Source: Candidatus Nanoarchaeia archaeon
GTDB taxonomy: Archaea > Nanobdellota > Nanobdellia > Woesearchaeales > WJIZ01
Direction: 5' to 3'
DNA: 64,000 nucleotides
NCBI GenBank assembly: GCA_028279765.1
Contig: JANQND010000017.1
Coordinates: 62,001-126,000, forward strand
A program made the translations under genes and the position numbers. Below the pieces are notes generated by a model. It saw only the letters and a list, made by a program, of their open reading frames with translations. It made no database searches and had not been told where the DNA came from. This document shows, piece by piece, positions 9,033 through 18,435 of this stretch. The stretch's first letter is position 1, and each line of letters begins with the position of its first letter.

Positions 9033-10502
9033 CTATTTCTTAATGGAGGATAATCCTCCAAGAATTTTTGTCTGCATTTTATCCATCATGCTGACGGATT
9101 GCTTTTCAAGCATTTTTTTAAGGAGAAGAATGGATTCTGTAGTGTCAGGCGGACTTCCCTTGAGGGATGCTAATGGTTTTACTCCAAGATCCTGCAATCT
9201 TCTGATAGCACCATCTCCGTATGCTAAGAGAACCGGCTTGTTTTCTACCTCTTCTTTTTCAAAGAGTTTTCCACTCACTATGCTGAATTCTTTTCCCCCA
9301 GCTGCTGCTAATTTTGATACCAACCCGTATAGCGCAGTATACTCTGCCGGCCAGGATTTACCGTCGATGACTTCAATTTTTGAGAAGTGCCCCATGTTTT
9401 TGTTCGCTTTTAATAACGGAGCACGAACTGCTTCAAGATCATACCCGACAACCTCAATTTTTTTAAGATCTGCTGTGCCAATCTTCTGGTCATGAGCAAT
9501 TTGTGCATAGGAAGGCTGATCGTAGAACCCGATGTTTGCATAGACCGTATCCAGTGCCACAGGGTCTTTTGATGCCAGGATCATGTTCAAGAACGTTGGC
9601 TCTCCGGAAAGATAAGGACCCTGGCCCTGCATTCCAACGCTGGCATCTGCTATGGTTATTGTCCTGATGCAGGAGACCAGCTGTGCTAGCTGCTCATCGG
9701 GCTTTTCCTCATGCATCTTTTGCTGGGTTTGATCATCGGTAATTCTGATAAGATTTTCCATTGCCCCTGCTATTTTCCATTGGGAGTGTGTTTTCATGAC
9801 TGGCAGATTAATGACAATATCTGCCTCTAAAACGGGTTTTGCAATGTTAAACGTGCAGGATTTGCTTTTGGTTTCTGAGAATGCTGAATCTGCAAAATCA
9901 AGCATATTGACCTCGTGTTTTTGGCATACTTTTACTAAGCCTGCTTTTGCTGCTGCAGCTGCTGTCGGAATTCCCTTTGGTGCCTGCTCTGCAACAGTAA
10001 TGTTTGCTTTGTCTATTCCTGCACTTTTGAGAATAGTCAAAAGAGCATCCAATACCGGAGGATTGGTGTTTACACCCTGGTAAGGATAAGCAGGAAAGGT
10101 GATACTTGGCTTTATGAGGATAGTCTTCCCTTTCCATTCACCCACATTGACATTGATGAGATCAAGGGCATGCTTTACGGCATCTTCATAGTCGTATTTT
10201 TGTCGTGTGATAGCAACTGCCGAATCAGTAGTTGCGGTTTTTTCTTTGTACTCCTGGCCAATTTCGTACCTAGTCATAGTTTTTTTTGGCATCCGGTTAC
10301 CATATTCATCTTCCAGAAGGATTACATAATAAGGAACCACCGGATGCAGGGTGCTTGGGATAGCAATCTTCGTGATTCCGATTACTTTTGCTTTTTCCGA
10401 TCGCTCCGTCTTGATTGGGCCCTTGCAATGGGCGCATTTTTTTACCGGATAGATCCAGGTAAGATCACATGATTCACATTTCCATCGTAACATTTCAACC
10501 AC
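9033..10502 (-). CDS. Fusion: DUF35-type zinc-ribbon/OB-fold N-terminus + DUF362 domain
   Basis: N-term WKCESCDLTWIYPVKKCAHCKGPI zinc ribbon + OB-like; C-term KTILIKPSITFPAYPYQGVNTNPPVLDALL...LPVMKTHSQWKIAGAMENL (DUF362-like). Confidence 0.75.
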   Translation of the reverse strand: MVEMLRWKCESCDLTWIYPVKKCAHCKGPIKTERSEKAKVIGITKIAIPSTLHPVVPYYVILLEDEYGNRMPKKTMTRYEIGQEYKEKTATTDSAVAITRQKYDYEDAVKHALDLINVNVGEWKGKTILIKPSITFPAYPYQGVNTNPPVLDALLTILKSAGIDKANITVAEQAPKGIPTAAAAAKAGLVKVCQKHEVNMLDFADSAFSETKSKSCTFNIAKPVLEADIVINLPVMKTHSQWKIAGAMENLIRITDDQTQQKMHEEKPDEQLAQLVSCIRTITIADASVGMQGQGPYLSGEPTFLNMILASKDPVALDTVYANIGFYDQPSYAQIAHDQKIGTADLKKIEVVGYDLEAVRAPLLKANKNMGHFSKIEVIDGKSWPAEYTALYGLVSKLAAAGGKEFSIVSGKLFEKEEVENKPVLLAYGDGAIRRLQDLGVKPLASLKGSPPDTTESILLLKKMLEKQSVSMMDKMQTKILGGLSSIKK

Positions 10503-11625
10503 CTATTCTCTCAAAAATATGCACTACTGCGGTTGACCCTGCACCACCAATATTCTGTGCTAAGGCTTTGTTAATCTTCGACAACTGCCGCTCTTTGCAT
10601 TCTTTTCTCATTTGCTTTGCCACTTCATAAATCTGTGTTAGGCCTGTTGCAGAAATGGGATGGCCCTTTGCTTTCAGTCCACCCGAGGGATTGACAGGGA
10701 AGGGACCGTCAATTTTTGTTACTTCGTCCCTGATGAGGTTTGCCCCTTCTCCGGGTTTGCAGAAGCCTAAATCCTCATAATTGATCAGCTCGACAGAGGT
10801 AAATGCATCGTGCACCTCTGCAAAATCAAGGTCTTGAGAGGAGATGTCAGCCGATTTATAGGCTTCATCTGCTGCCTGTTTGCTTGCAGTCCAGGAAGTC
10901 ATATCTTCACTCTCATAGGCAGGAAGCCTGCCTGTTACCAGGCTTGATGCCTTCATTTTAATGTCGGATTTGTCATTGGAGATTATGCAGGCTGCTGCGC
11001 CGTTGACAGAGAGGCTGCAGTCAAATAAAGTAAGAGGGGATGCGACCATAGGCGCTTTTTTTATTTTTTCTAAGGTGACCTTTTTTCCGAAAAAGCTTGC
11101 TTTTGGATTGGAATACGCATTTTCATGGTTCTTGAGGGCTACGAGCGCCAAATCATCATGGGTGGTGCCGTATTTTATCATATGCTGCTGGGCTACGAGC
11201 GCGTTTTGTCCCGGAAATACCAACCCTTCCGTTTGCTCATAAATATTATCTGCTGCCATGAGAATTTCATGGGTAACGTTCTGTGTGCTGTTTGATGCCA
11301 GGCGTTCGGCACCTACCACAAGGATGTTGTTATAGGGCAACTGCCTTGCTGCCCAGAGTGCTGACCCTCCGCTCCCACAAACCGCAGGAACCTGAACCAT
11401 AGGCATTTTCTTCTGAAACATAGATGACATGATGCTCGGCATAAGCTTTTGTCGCTCTCCTGTCTTTTTTGTTTCACAGTTTGAGAGAACAACGGCATCA
11501 ATATCGTTGATACTCATGTTCGCATCATCCAGTGCTTCCATAGCTGCATCGTAGGACATTTCATGGGTCCTTCTATCTTCAACGCCTAATTTCGTCATAC
11601 CGACTCCATGGATATATCTTGTCAT
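10495..11625 (-). CDS. Thiolase family (SCP-x type), paralogue of 7153..8277
   Basis: VQVPAVCGSGGSALWAA, HDAFTSVELINYEDLGFC, GGLKAKGHPISATG. Confidence 0.9.
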   Translation of the reverse strand: MTRYIHGVGMTKLGVEDRRTHEMSYDAAMEALDDANMSINDIDAVVLSNCETKKTGERQKLMPSIMSSMFQKKMPMVQVPAVCGSGGSALWAARQLPYNNILVVGAERLASNSTQNVTHEILMAADNIYEQTEGLVFPGQNALVAQQHMIKYGTTHDDLALVALKNHENAYSNPKASFFGKKVTLEKIKKAPMVASPLTLFDCSLSVNGAAACIISNDKSDIKMKASSLVTGRLPAYESEDMTSWTASKQAADEAYKSADISSQDLDFAEVHDAFTSVELINYEDLGFCKPGEGANLIRDEVTKIDGPFPVNPSGGLKAKGHPISATGLTQIYEVAKQMRKECKERQLSKINKALAQNIGGAGSTAVVHIFERIGG

Positions 11626-11651
11626 AGTAATGGCCCAGCCTTATTGTTTTC

Positions 11652-12158
11652 TTATTGTTTTTTAGAAAATTTCGCCCGAAAGCGCTCCCTGTCTACGATT
11701 GCAAGAGTGAATTTTGCTTCGGTGATTAGCCGATCATTCTTATTGTTGAATGCCTTTGCTTTCATGACTGCACCTTTGTCATTCTTTCCCTTCATGGTTA
11801 CTTCAAAGCGTAGCTCATCTCCGGGAAGCGTGGGATACATGAATTTTGCTTTTTGAAACTTGTAGGCAAGGATTTCTTTTTTCTGATGATTTTCCAGGTG
11901 GTATCGCAGGAGCAAGGTTCCTGCCTGTCCCATCCCCTCAACGATCAATGCGCCGGGCATAATGGGAAAGCCTACAAAATGCCCCTTAATATAGTCTTCA
12001 TCGCCAGTTACTGTTTTGGTTGCAATGATTTTTTTCTTTTCCAGCTGTGTTACTTTTTCTAAAAACAAGAAAGGGTGTTCATAAGGGATAATCTTCTTGA
12101 TTGCCTGCTCATTTAGCTGCCCGTTATCGTCTTTAAGGGCGTCAATTTCCGGATTCAT
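11652..12158 (-). CDS. FabZ-like 3-hydroxyacyl dehydratase (hotdog fold)
   Basis: IPYEHPFLFLEKVTQLE, GHFVGFPIMPGALIVEGMGQAG: catalytic His and Glu retained. Confidence 0.9.
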   Translation of the reverse strand: MNPEIDALKDDNGQLNEQAIKKIIPYEHPFLFLEKVTQLEKKKIIATKTVTGDEDYIKGHFVGFPIMPGALIVEGMGQAGTLLLRYHLENHQKKEILAYKFQKAKFMYPTLPGDELRFEVTMKGKNDKGAVMKAKAFNNKNDRLITEAKFTLAIVDRERFRAKFSKKQ

Positions 12159-12285
12159 ATTTACTGTCTATCGCTCGTTGATTTATATACGTTTCGGAAC
12201 GATTTATAAGGGGCTTCAGGCTGTTTCGGAGTATATAAAGGATTACGAAATGTTTAAAAATGAAATTTGACCTTTACCCTTGTAT
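12159..12285. promoter_or_regulatory. Shared divergent promoter of FabZ-operon and biotin carboxylase gene, with repeated GTTTCGGA motif
   Basis: TATA-like elements in both directions (gtatataaat on minus; agtatataaagg on plus); GTTTCGGA at 12191-12198 and 12223-12230, 32 bp apart. Confidence 0.5.
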
Positions 12286-14163
12286 ATGGCTAAAAATAAG
12301 AAGATTACCACGCTTATTAATGAGTCCTTAAAGCCGATTGAGCGAGGGTATAGGAAAGCCAAGAAAGCGCTTAAAAAAGCGCGAACGAAGGCGCCCTTGC
12401 TGTTTCATCAGATTGAAGGCGTTCTCAGAGAGCATTTGATTAGTATTGAATCCGGGAAAAGCATGCGCAAGGACCCGAATTTTAAGATTTTTTCTGATAC
12501 GATTACCGAGGGCATTGTTAAGCAGATTCCGTATGTTGATGAGAAAAAGCTCAAGGAAATTGTTAATGATAAGTCTTCAAATTCTTTCCTAGATATGATA
12601 ACCGTTGGGCTTGGAGATACGACTCAGCGTGATTATACCAAGCTGAAAAAAGGGAAGATGTTCAAAAAAATTCTGATAGCAAATCGTGGTGAGATTGCAC
12701 TTCGCGTAATTCGGGCTTGCCGTGAGCTAGGCGTTGCATCGCTTCAGGTATATACGAAACCTGATGCCAAGTCCCTTGCAGTGAAGTTTGCTGATGAGGC
12801 TGTTAAACTAGGCAATGATGCTTCTGACTATCTTGATATGAAGAAGATTATTGCTGCTGCTAAGAAAAAGAATGCCGATGCTATTCATCCGGGATACGGA
12901 TTCTTGGCGGAGAATGCAGAATTCGCAAAACTCTGCAAGCAAAATAAGATCAAGTTTATTGGGCCGTCTGATAAAGCTATCCTGGCGATGGGAGATAAGA
13001 TTAATGCCAAGAAAATCATTAAGGAGTCCGGAGTTCCTGCATTAGAGGGAACCAACAAAGCGATTGATAGTGTTTCCGAAGGTAAATCAATAGCTTCTTC
13101 TATCGGATTTCCTGTTATTATCAAGGCGTCTGCAGGCGGCGGTGGCCGTGGAATGCGTATCGTTCAAAAAGAGGCAGAGTTTGAAAAAGCATTTTTGGCA
13201 TGCCAGACTGAGGCAGAGAATGCGTTTAAGAATAAAGATGTGTTCGTTGAAAAGTATATTGAAAATCCGCGCCATATCGAGTTTCAGATTCTTGCCGATA
13301 GGAAAGGTAAAGTTATTCATCTAGGTGAGCGCGACTGCTCTATTCAGCGCCGCCATCAAAAACTGGTTGAGGAGGCGCCAAGCCCTGCAGTTGATACTGC
13401 ACTGCGCGAAAAGATGGGTGAGGCTGCACTGAAAGTTGCCTCCGCGATCAAGTATGAGGGTGCAGGAACTGTAGAGTTTTTGCTTGATAGCAAAAAGAAC
13501 TTCTATTTCATGGAGATGAATACCCGAATCCAGGTTGAGCATGGTGTAACTGAGATGATCACTGGAATTGATCTGGTTAAAGAGCAAATCAAGATTGCAG
13601 CCGGTGCTGAGTTGTCCCATACGCAGAATGAAGTGCAGATTGAAGGCTGGGCAATTGAGTGTCGTATTAATGCAGAGTGCCCTTATGATGATTTTTGTCC
13701 GGAGACCGGTGTAGTGGTAAATTACCTTCCGCCTGGCGGTCCCGGTATTCGGGTGTGCTCTTCCTGTCAGCAGGGCCAGGAAGTGAGCCCGCATTATGAT
13801 TCTTTATTAGCTAAGCTGATGTGCCATGGGAAGACCCGCGCAGAGGCTATTGATCGGACAAAACGTGCTCTTGAGGAATTTATTATCGAAGGTATTGAAA
13901 CCACGATTCCGTTCCATAAGGCGGTATTGAGTAATGCTGCATTTGCCAAAGGAAAGGTAACTACTGCATTCATTGAGAAAGAAAAAATCATCGATACCGT
14001 CAAGAGAGAGTTCAATACCCGCAAGAAAGCGATGAGCAAAGAAGAGAAAGCTATCGTCATTACAACCGCTGTTGCTGAGTACATGAAGAAGAAAAACCGC
14101 TTTAATGATAAGCAGGGTGCCTGGGTGCAGGCAGCGCGGCAGGAAGCGGTGTTTAACGAATGA
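12286..14163 (+). CDS. Biotin carboxylase subunit (acetyl-/propionyl-CoA carboxylase) with about 120-aa N-terminal extension
   Basis: KILIANRGEIALRVIRACRELG, HPGYGFLAENAEFA, ASAGGGGRGMRIV, FMEMNTRIQVEHGVTEMITGIDLV; ATG at 12286 preferred over TTG 12280. Confidence 0.92.
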   Translation: MAKNKKITTLINESLKPIERGYRKAKKALKKARTKAPLLFHQIEGVLREHLISIESGKSMRKDPNFKIFSDTITEGIVKQIPYVDEKKLKEIVNDKSSNSFLDMITVGLGDTTQRDYTKLKKGKMFKKILIANRGEIALRVIRACRELGVASLQVYTKPDAKSLAVKFADEAVKLGNDASDYLDMKKIIAAAKKKNADAIHPGYGFLAENAEFAKLCKQNKIKFIGPSDKAILAMGDKINAKKIIKESGVPALEGTNKAIDSVSEGKSIASSIGFPVIIKASAGGGGRGMRIVQKEAEFEKAFLACQTEAENAFKNKDVFVEKYIENPRHIEFQILADRKGKVIHLGERDCSIQRRHQKLVEEAPSPAVDTALREKMGEAALKVASAIKYEGAGTVEFLLDSKKNFYFMEMNTRIQVEHGVTEMITGIDLVKEQIKIAAGAELSHTQNEVQIEGWAIECRINAECPYDDFCPETGVVVNYLPPGGPGIRVCSSCQQGQEVSPHYDSLLAKLMCHGKTRAEAIDRTKRALEEFIIEGIETTIPFHKAVLSNAAFAKGKVTTAFIEKEKIIDTVKREFNTRKKAMSKEEKAIVITTAVAEYMKKKNRFNDKQGAWVQAARQEAVFNE

Positions 14164-14843
14164 ATATGATTAGATTTGATAGTGTTGATTCTACGAATAC
14201 TACTGCTTTGGATTATCCTGTCGGTTCTGTTGTTGTTGCTTCTCAACAGGTGAAGGGCAGAGGTCGATTTGATCGTTCCTGGTCGAGTAGTTTAGGTGGT
14301 TTGTGGTTTTCTTTGGTTTTGGGTTCTGCTCGACGCCCTTTTGAGTATACGTTTATTGCTTCTTTAGCTGTCTTGGATCATGTTGGTGGCTGTGTGAAGT
14401 GGCCGAATGATGTTTATGTTAAGGGTAAGAAGATTTGCGGGATTTTATCTGAGGGTGTTTCTGTTGGGTCAAAGCTTGATAAGATTATTGTTGGGGTTGG
14501 CGTGAATGTGAATAATACTCTTCCTGATGATTTGAAAGAGATTGGGATTAGTTTGTCTTCGGTTGCTGGGAAGGAAGTTGATGTTGAAGAACTGCTTTCT
14601 AAGATTTTGAAATCATTTGAAAAGTATTTATCGATGCCTTTTGAAGAGGTTTTAGATTTGTATAAGACTAAGTGTTGTGTGATGGGGAAGGTAGTTGATG
14701 TTAAGTCCGTTGATTCTTCTTTAAGCGGTAAAGTTGTTGATATTAATTCAAATGGTAATTTGATGGTGGAGGCTTCTGATGGAGTGGAGAAAGTTATTGA
14801 GGGGGATGTTGAATTGGGGATACTAAATAATTCCGTTATCTAG
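14160..14843 (+). CDS. birA: Biotin--[carboxylase carrier] ligase
   Basis: VDSTNT, GRGRFDRSWSSSLGGLWFSLVL, KWPNDVYVKGKKICGILSE, VGVNVN. Confidence 0.92.
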   Translation: MNMIRFDSVDSTNTTALDYPVGSVVVASQQVKGRGRFDRSWSSSLGGLWFSLVLGSARRPFEYTFIASLAVLDHVGGCVKWPNDVYVKGKKICGILSEGVSVGSKLDKIIVGVGVNVNNTLPDDLKEIGISLSSVAGKEVDVEELLSKILKSFEKYLSMPFEEVLDLYKTKCCVMGKVVDVKSVDSSLSGKVVDINSNGNLMVEASDGVEKVIEGDVELGILNNSVI

Positions 14844-15167
14844 GAGAAATATTAGTGCTACAGCGAAAATAATACACCCTACAATAAAGACTCTGTATAG
14901 GTTCACATACATCTGTAATCTTGCGTCTAATGCCAATCTGCCCGTTAACAGAATCAAATATTGCAATCTGTAATATCGCAGACTGAACTTGTAAGGGTTT
15001 GAAGACTTTTTGAATGCTTTTGATTCCCACGTATCCTCATGCACTTCCGGGAAGTTTCTTTTCAGATAGTTCAATATGCCCCTTACCAGAATCAGATAGT
15101 GTACTAGTAACAGTAATGCAATGATAGCAAGAAGCGTAAAAAATACTACGGCCATAGATCCTCCCAA
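14823..15167 (-). CDS. Small predicted membrane protein
   Basis: 114-aa ORF with two hydrophobic segments in a compact operon. Confidence 0.6.
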   Translation of the reverse strand: MGGSMAVVFFTLLAIIALLLLVHYLILVRGILNYLKRNFPEVHEDTWESKAFKKSSNPYKFSLRYYRLQYLILLTGRLALDARLQMYVNLYRVFIVGCIIFAVALIFLLDNGII

Positions 15168-15376
15168 AAATAGACATTAAGAAAAGTATTTATCAACACA
15201 TATAAAATTACTGCAATCCCTAACATCACCCACCCTCTTCTTCTGACTTTTTTCATATCTTCTGGATCTTTTTTGCAAAATGTTTGGGGATAGCGTATCA
15301 TTATCATACCAAAAACAAATACTGCCCCAACTATCATGAATACGATATACGAACCGATTAAAACTGATTGACTCAT
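15146..15376 (-). CDS. Small predicted membrane protein
   Basis: 76-aa ORF, two TM-like segments, overlaps neighbours as in an operon. Confidence 0.6.
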   Translation of the reverse strand: MSQSVLIGSYIVFMIVGAVFVFGMIMIRYPQTFCKKDPEDMKKVRRRGWVMLGIAVILYVLINTFLNVYFWEDLWP

Positions 15377-15774
15377 TGTTCTTCCCTAATTATCTTCCTA
15401 ACCTCATCAGGAATCCTAACCTTCTCACCGGTGGTTTTCATGAACACATTCACGGTTTTCGCCTCGGCAACTACGGTTCCATCCTCTTTAGAAATAATAT
15501 AGGCAAATTCTAAACTGGTGTTGCCTATCTTCGTAATTTTTGTCTCAACAGTAATGAGATCATCATATCGGGTTGTGTCCTTGTAGTCTACTTCAATGTG
15601 CGCAATGGGTGCGGCGATGCCTTGCTTTGCATAATCAGAATACGTGGCACCGTTTTCTCTTAATAATTCTGCCCTGCCCATTTCCATCCATTCCAGATAC
15701 CGTGCATAATAGGCAACACCAAAGGCGTCGGTGTCTGCATAACGCACCCGATGAGTAGATTTGTTGCTATTCAT
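15373..15774 (-). CDS. Acyl-CoA thioesterase, 4HBT/YbgC-like hotdog
   Basis: [33 protein letters not shown]. Confidence 0.9.
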   Translation of the reverse strand: MNSNKSTHRVRYADTDAFGVAYYARYLEWMEMGRAELLRENGATYSDYAKQGIAAPIAHIEVDYKDTTRYDDLITVETKITKIGNTSLEFAYIISKEDGTVVAEAKTVNVFMKTTGEKVRIPDEVRKIIREEQ

Positions 15775-16190
15775 TCTCCTATGATTTTTACTAAAACCCG
15801 TTTTCTTCGCATCCCATCAAATTCGCCGTAGAAAATCTGCTCCCAGGGGCCAAAATCAAGCTTTCCTTCTGTAATAGCAACGACTATTTCTCTTCCCATA
15901 ATCGTTCGCTTTAAGTGTGCATCAGCGTTATCTTCTCCGGTATCATTGTGCCTATACTGATTATGGGGCTTTTCCGGCGCTAACCCTTCCAGCCATTTTT
16001 CGTAATCATGATGCAGCCCTGATTCATCATCATTGATGAATACGGATGCAGAGATGTGCATGGCATTAACTAAACATAATCCTTCTTCTACATCGGATTC
16101 TTTTACTGCCTGCTCAACCTGATCGGTGATGTTTACTAATTGTCTTCGCTGAGGAATTTCAAAGAAGAGCTCTTTTCGGTAGGATTTCAT
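15771..16190 (-). CDS. YjbQ/UPF0047 family protein
   Basis: [66 protein letters not shown] 16190 preferred. Confidence 0.85.
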   Translation of the reverse strand: MKSYRKELFFEIPQRRQLVNITDQVEQAVKESDVEEGLCLVNAMHISASVFINDDESGLHHDYEKWLEGLAPEKPHNQYRHNDTGEDNADAHLKRTIMGREIVVAITEGKLDFGPWEQIFYGEFDGMRRKRVLVKIIGE

Positions 16191-16276
16191 GAGAATTACT
16201 AAATCAAAATGGTATAAATAGTTTATGTATGAGGTCAGCAAAAGATTTAAATACGGATTTAGAACTTAGTAGTGCA

Positions 16277-16507
16277 ATGGCAGTACTAAAAGAAATACCC
16301 ATTTTGAACCGCATTATTCAGTTAGCGTATACAATGAGCCTGGTTATTCTTATTTCTGCTATTATTGGGCTAGTGCTTGCTTTTCCTGTGCAGTGGCTGT
16401 GGAACTTTATCTTTGGAAAAATATACCCTATTTCGGTTTTTCAGGCCTGGGCATTGAATGTTTTGGTTGGAATCCTGTTTGGTAAGGGCGGTGCGAGTAA
16501 TAAATAA
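16277..16507 (+). CDS. Small predicted membrane protein
   Basis: ATG 16277 about 30 bp downstream of TATA-like gatttaaatac; hydrophobic. Confidence 0.55.
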   Translation: MAVLKEIPILNRIIQLAYTMSLVILISAIIGLVLAFPVQWLWNFIFGKIYPISVFQAWALNVLVGILFGKGGASNK

Positions 16508-16511
16508 GAAT

Positions 16512-16895
16512 TCACTCAATAACTAACAACACATCTCCCTTATTCACTTTATCGTTTTTCTTCACTACGATCTTTTTCACTACACCATCCTGAGGAGAAG
16601 ATATCTGGTTTTCCATCTTCATGGCAACAAGCGATAATAATTTCTGCCCTTTTTTGACTTTCTGATCTACTTTCACATCTAAAGAAAAAATAACACCCGG
16701 GAGGTTTGCTTTAATCGTCCCTCCACTGTTAGAGCCTGAGGCATCATCATCGAGCCCGTAGTCTTTTTGCGTATTGCTTAAAGAAGTCTCTACTTCATAG
16801 ATCTTGCCATCCAGATGCACTTTGAGACTGTTAGTTCCCTCTTCTATTCTGATGGTGTGCTCTTTTCCGTCAATATTAACTTTTAGCTCTTCCAT
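16512..16895 (-). CDS. Biotin carboxyl carrier protein
   Basis: Biotinylation motif AMKMEN within lipoyl-like fold. Confidence 0.93.
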   Translation of the reverse strand: MEELKVNIDGKEHTIRIEEGTNSLKVHLDGKIYEVETSLSNTQKDYGLDDDASGSNSGGTIKANLPGVIFSLDVKVDQKVKKGQKLLSLVAMKMENQISSPQDGVVKKIVVKKNDKVNKGDVLLVIE

Positions 16896-16896
16896 C

Positions 16897-18435
16897 TTAG
16901 AGAGGGAGGTTGCCGTGCTTTTTTGCTGGCTGCTTTTCTCTTTTGGTCAGCTGGGACTCCAGAGTATTGATAAGAATTGATCGCGTGTTTGCATAATCAA
17001 TGACCATGTCTACAAATCCCAGTTCTGCTGCTGTGTAGGGATTACAGAAATTTTCTTTGTAGGCATCAATTTTCTGTTTTCGAAGCTTGTCCGGGCTTTT
17101 TGATTTCGCAAGTTCCTTGCGGTCAAGAATGTTTACTGCACCATCTGCGCCCATGACTGCAATTTCTGCTGTAGGCCAGGCAATCACCTTGTCGTAGCCC
17201 ATGTCCTTGGATACCAGGGCGATGAATGCTCCGCCATAGGCTTTTCGCATCACCACGCTGATCTTTGGAACCGTTGCCTCTGAATAAGCGTAGAGCACTT
17301 TTGCACCATGGCGAATAATTCCACTGTGCTCCTGTTCCTTACCAGGTAGATACCCTGTTACATCAACAAGGTTAACGATAGGAATATTGAAGCTGTCGCA
17401 GAAGCGGACAAAGCGGGAGATTTTATCCGAAGAGTTGATGTCAAGACAACCAGCTAAAACCTGTGGCTGATTAGCAACGATGCCTACAACATTATTATTC
17501 AGACGCGCAAAGCCAACAACTGTATTTTGCGCGTAAGACTCCATGACCTGATAGAAGCTTTTCTTGTCTACGATCTCATTGATAATATCAATCACATCAT
17601 AAATCTTCATCTCGTCTTCAGGCAGTATATCTGCAATTTTAGCGGTTTTTCGATCAGGGTCGTCCTTTGCATCAATGACGGGCAAGGGTTCAATATTATT
17701 TGAAGGAAGATAGCTAAGCAATTTCTTAATTTTCATCAAGCACTGTTTTTCATCTTCTGCATGAAAATGAGCAACTCCTGAGGTTTCACTGTGCACTCCT
17801 GCTCCTCCAAGCTCATCGAAAGAAAGCTCTTCTCCGGTAACTGCTTTGATTACGTCAGGCCCAGTAATAAACATATTGCCTGTCTTTTTTACCATAAAAA
17901 TAAAATCCGTTAGTGCTGGAGAATATACGGCAATGCCAGCGCAAGGCCCCATGATCGCAGAGATTTGAGGAATTACGCCTGATGCCTGCGTGTTGAGCTT
18001 GAAGATTTCTCCACCGCCGGCAAGTCCTGCAACTCCTTCCTGGATACGCGCTCCGCCGGAGTCCAAAAGGCCAATCACCGGGCAGCCGAGCTTGATTGCC
18101 TCTTTAATGATTTTCGCGATTTTGCGCGTATGAGCCTCTCCCATTGAGCCGCCCATGAAGGTGAAATCCTGGGCGTATAGACAGACCTTTCTTCCTTCAA
18201 TTCTGCCTATACCTGTTACCACACCGTCACGGGATCGTTTTTTGTCCTGCATGCCATACTCATGTGACCTGGTCTGCATGAATTCATCAAATTCTATGAA
18301 GCTTCCAGGGTCTAAAAGGGTATCTAATCGCTCCCAAACCGTTAGTTTTCCTTTGTCGTGCTGGGCTCTAATCTGCTCTTTTGTCATCTCGTTTTGTTTT
18401 GTTTTATCCTTGAATAGTTTGATTTTGCTTGCCAT
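16897..18435 (-). CDS. Acyl-CoA carboxyltransferase subunit (PccB/MmdA-like)
   Basis: GLLDSGGARIQEGVAGLAGGGEIF, MRKAYGGAFIALVSKDMG; alternative GTG start 18444. Confidence 0.93.
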   Translation of the reverse strand: MASKIKLFKDKTKQNEMTKEQIRAQHDKGKLTVWERLDTLLDPGSFIEFDEFMQTRSHEYGMQDKKRSRDGVVTGIGRIEGRKVCLYAQDFTFMGGSMGEAHTRKIAKIIKEAIKLGCPVIGLLDSGGARIQEGVAGLAGGGEIFKLNTQASGVIPQISAIMGPCAGIAVYSPALTDFIFMVKKTGNMFITGPDVIKAVTGEELSFDELGGAGVHSETSGVAHFHAEDEKQCLMKIKKLLSYLPSNNIEPLPVIDAKDDPDRKTAKIADILPEDEMKIYDVIDIINEIVDKKSFYQVMESYAQNTVVGFARLNNNVVGIVANQPQVLAGCLDINSSDKISRFVRFCDSFNIPIVNLVDVTGYLPGKEQEHSGIIRHGAKVLYAYSEATVPKISVVMRKAYGGAFIALVSKDMGYDKVIAWPTAEIAVMGADGAVNILDRKELAKSKSPDKLRKQKIDAYKENFCNPYTAAELGFVDMVIDYANTRSILINTLESQLTKREKQPAKKHGNLPL

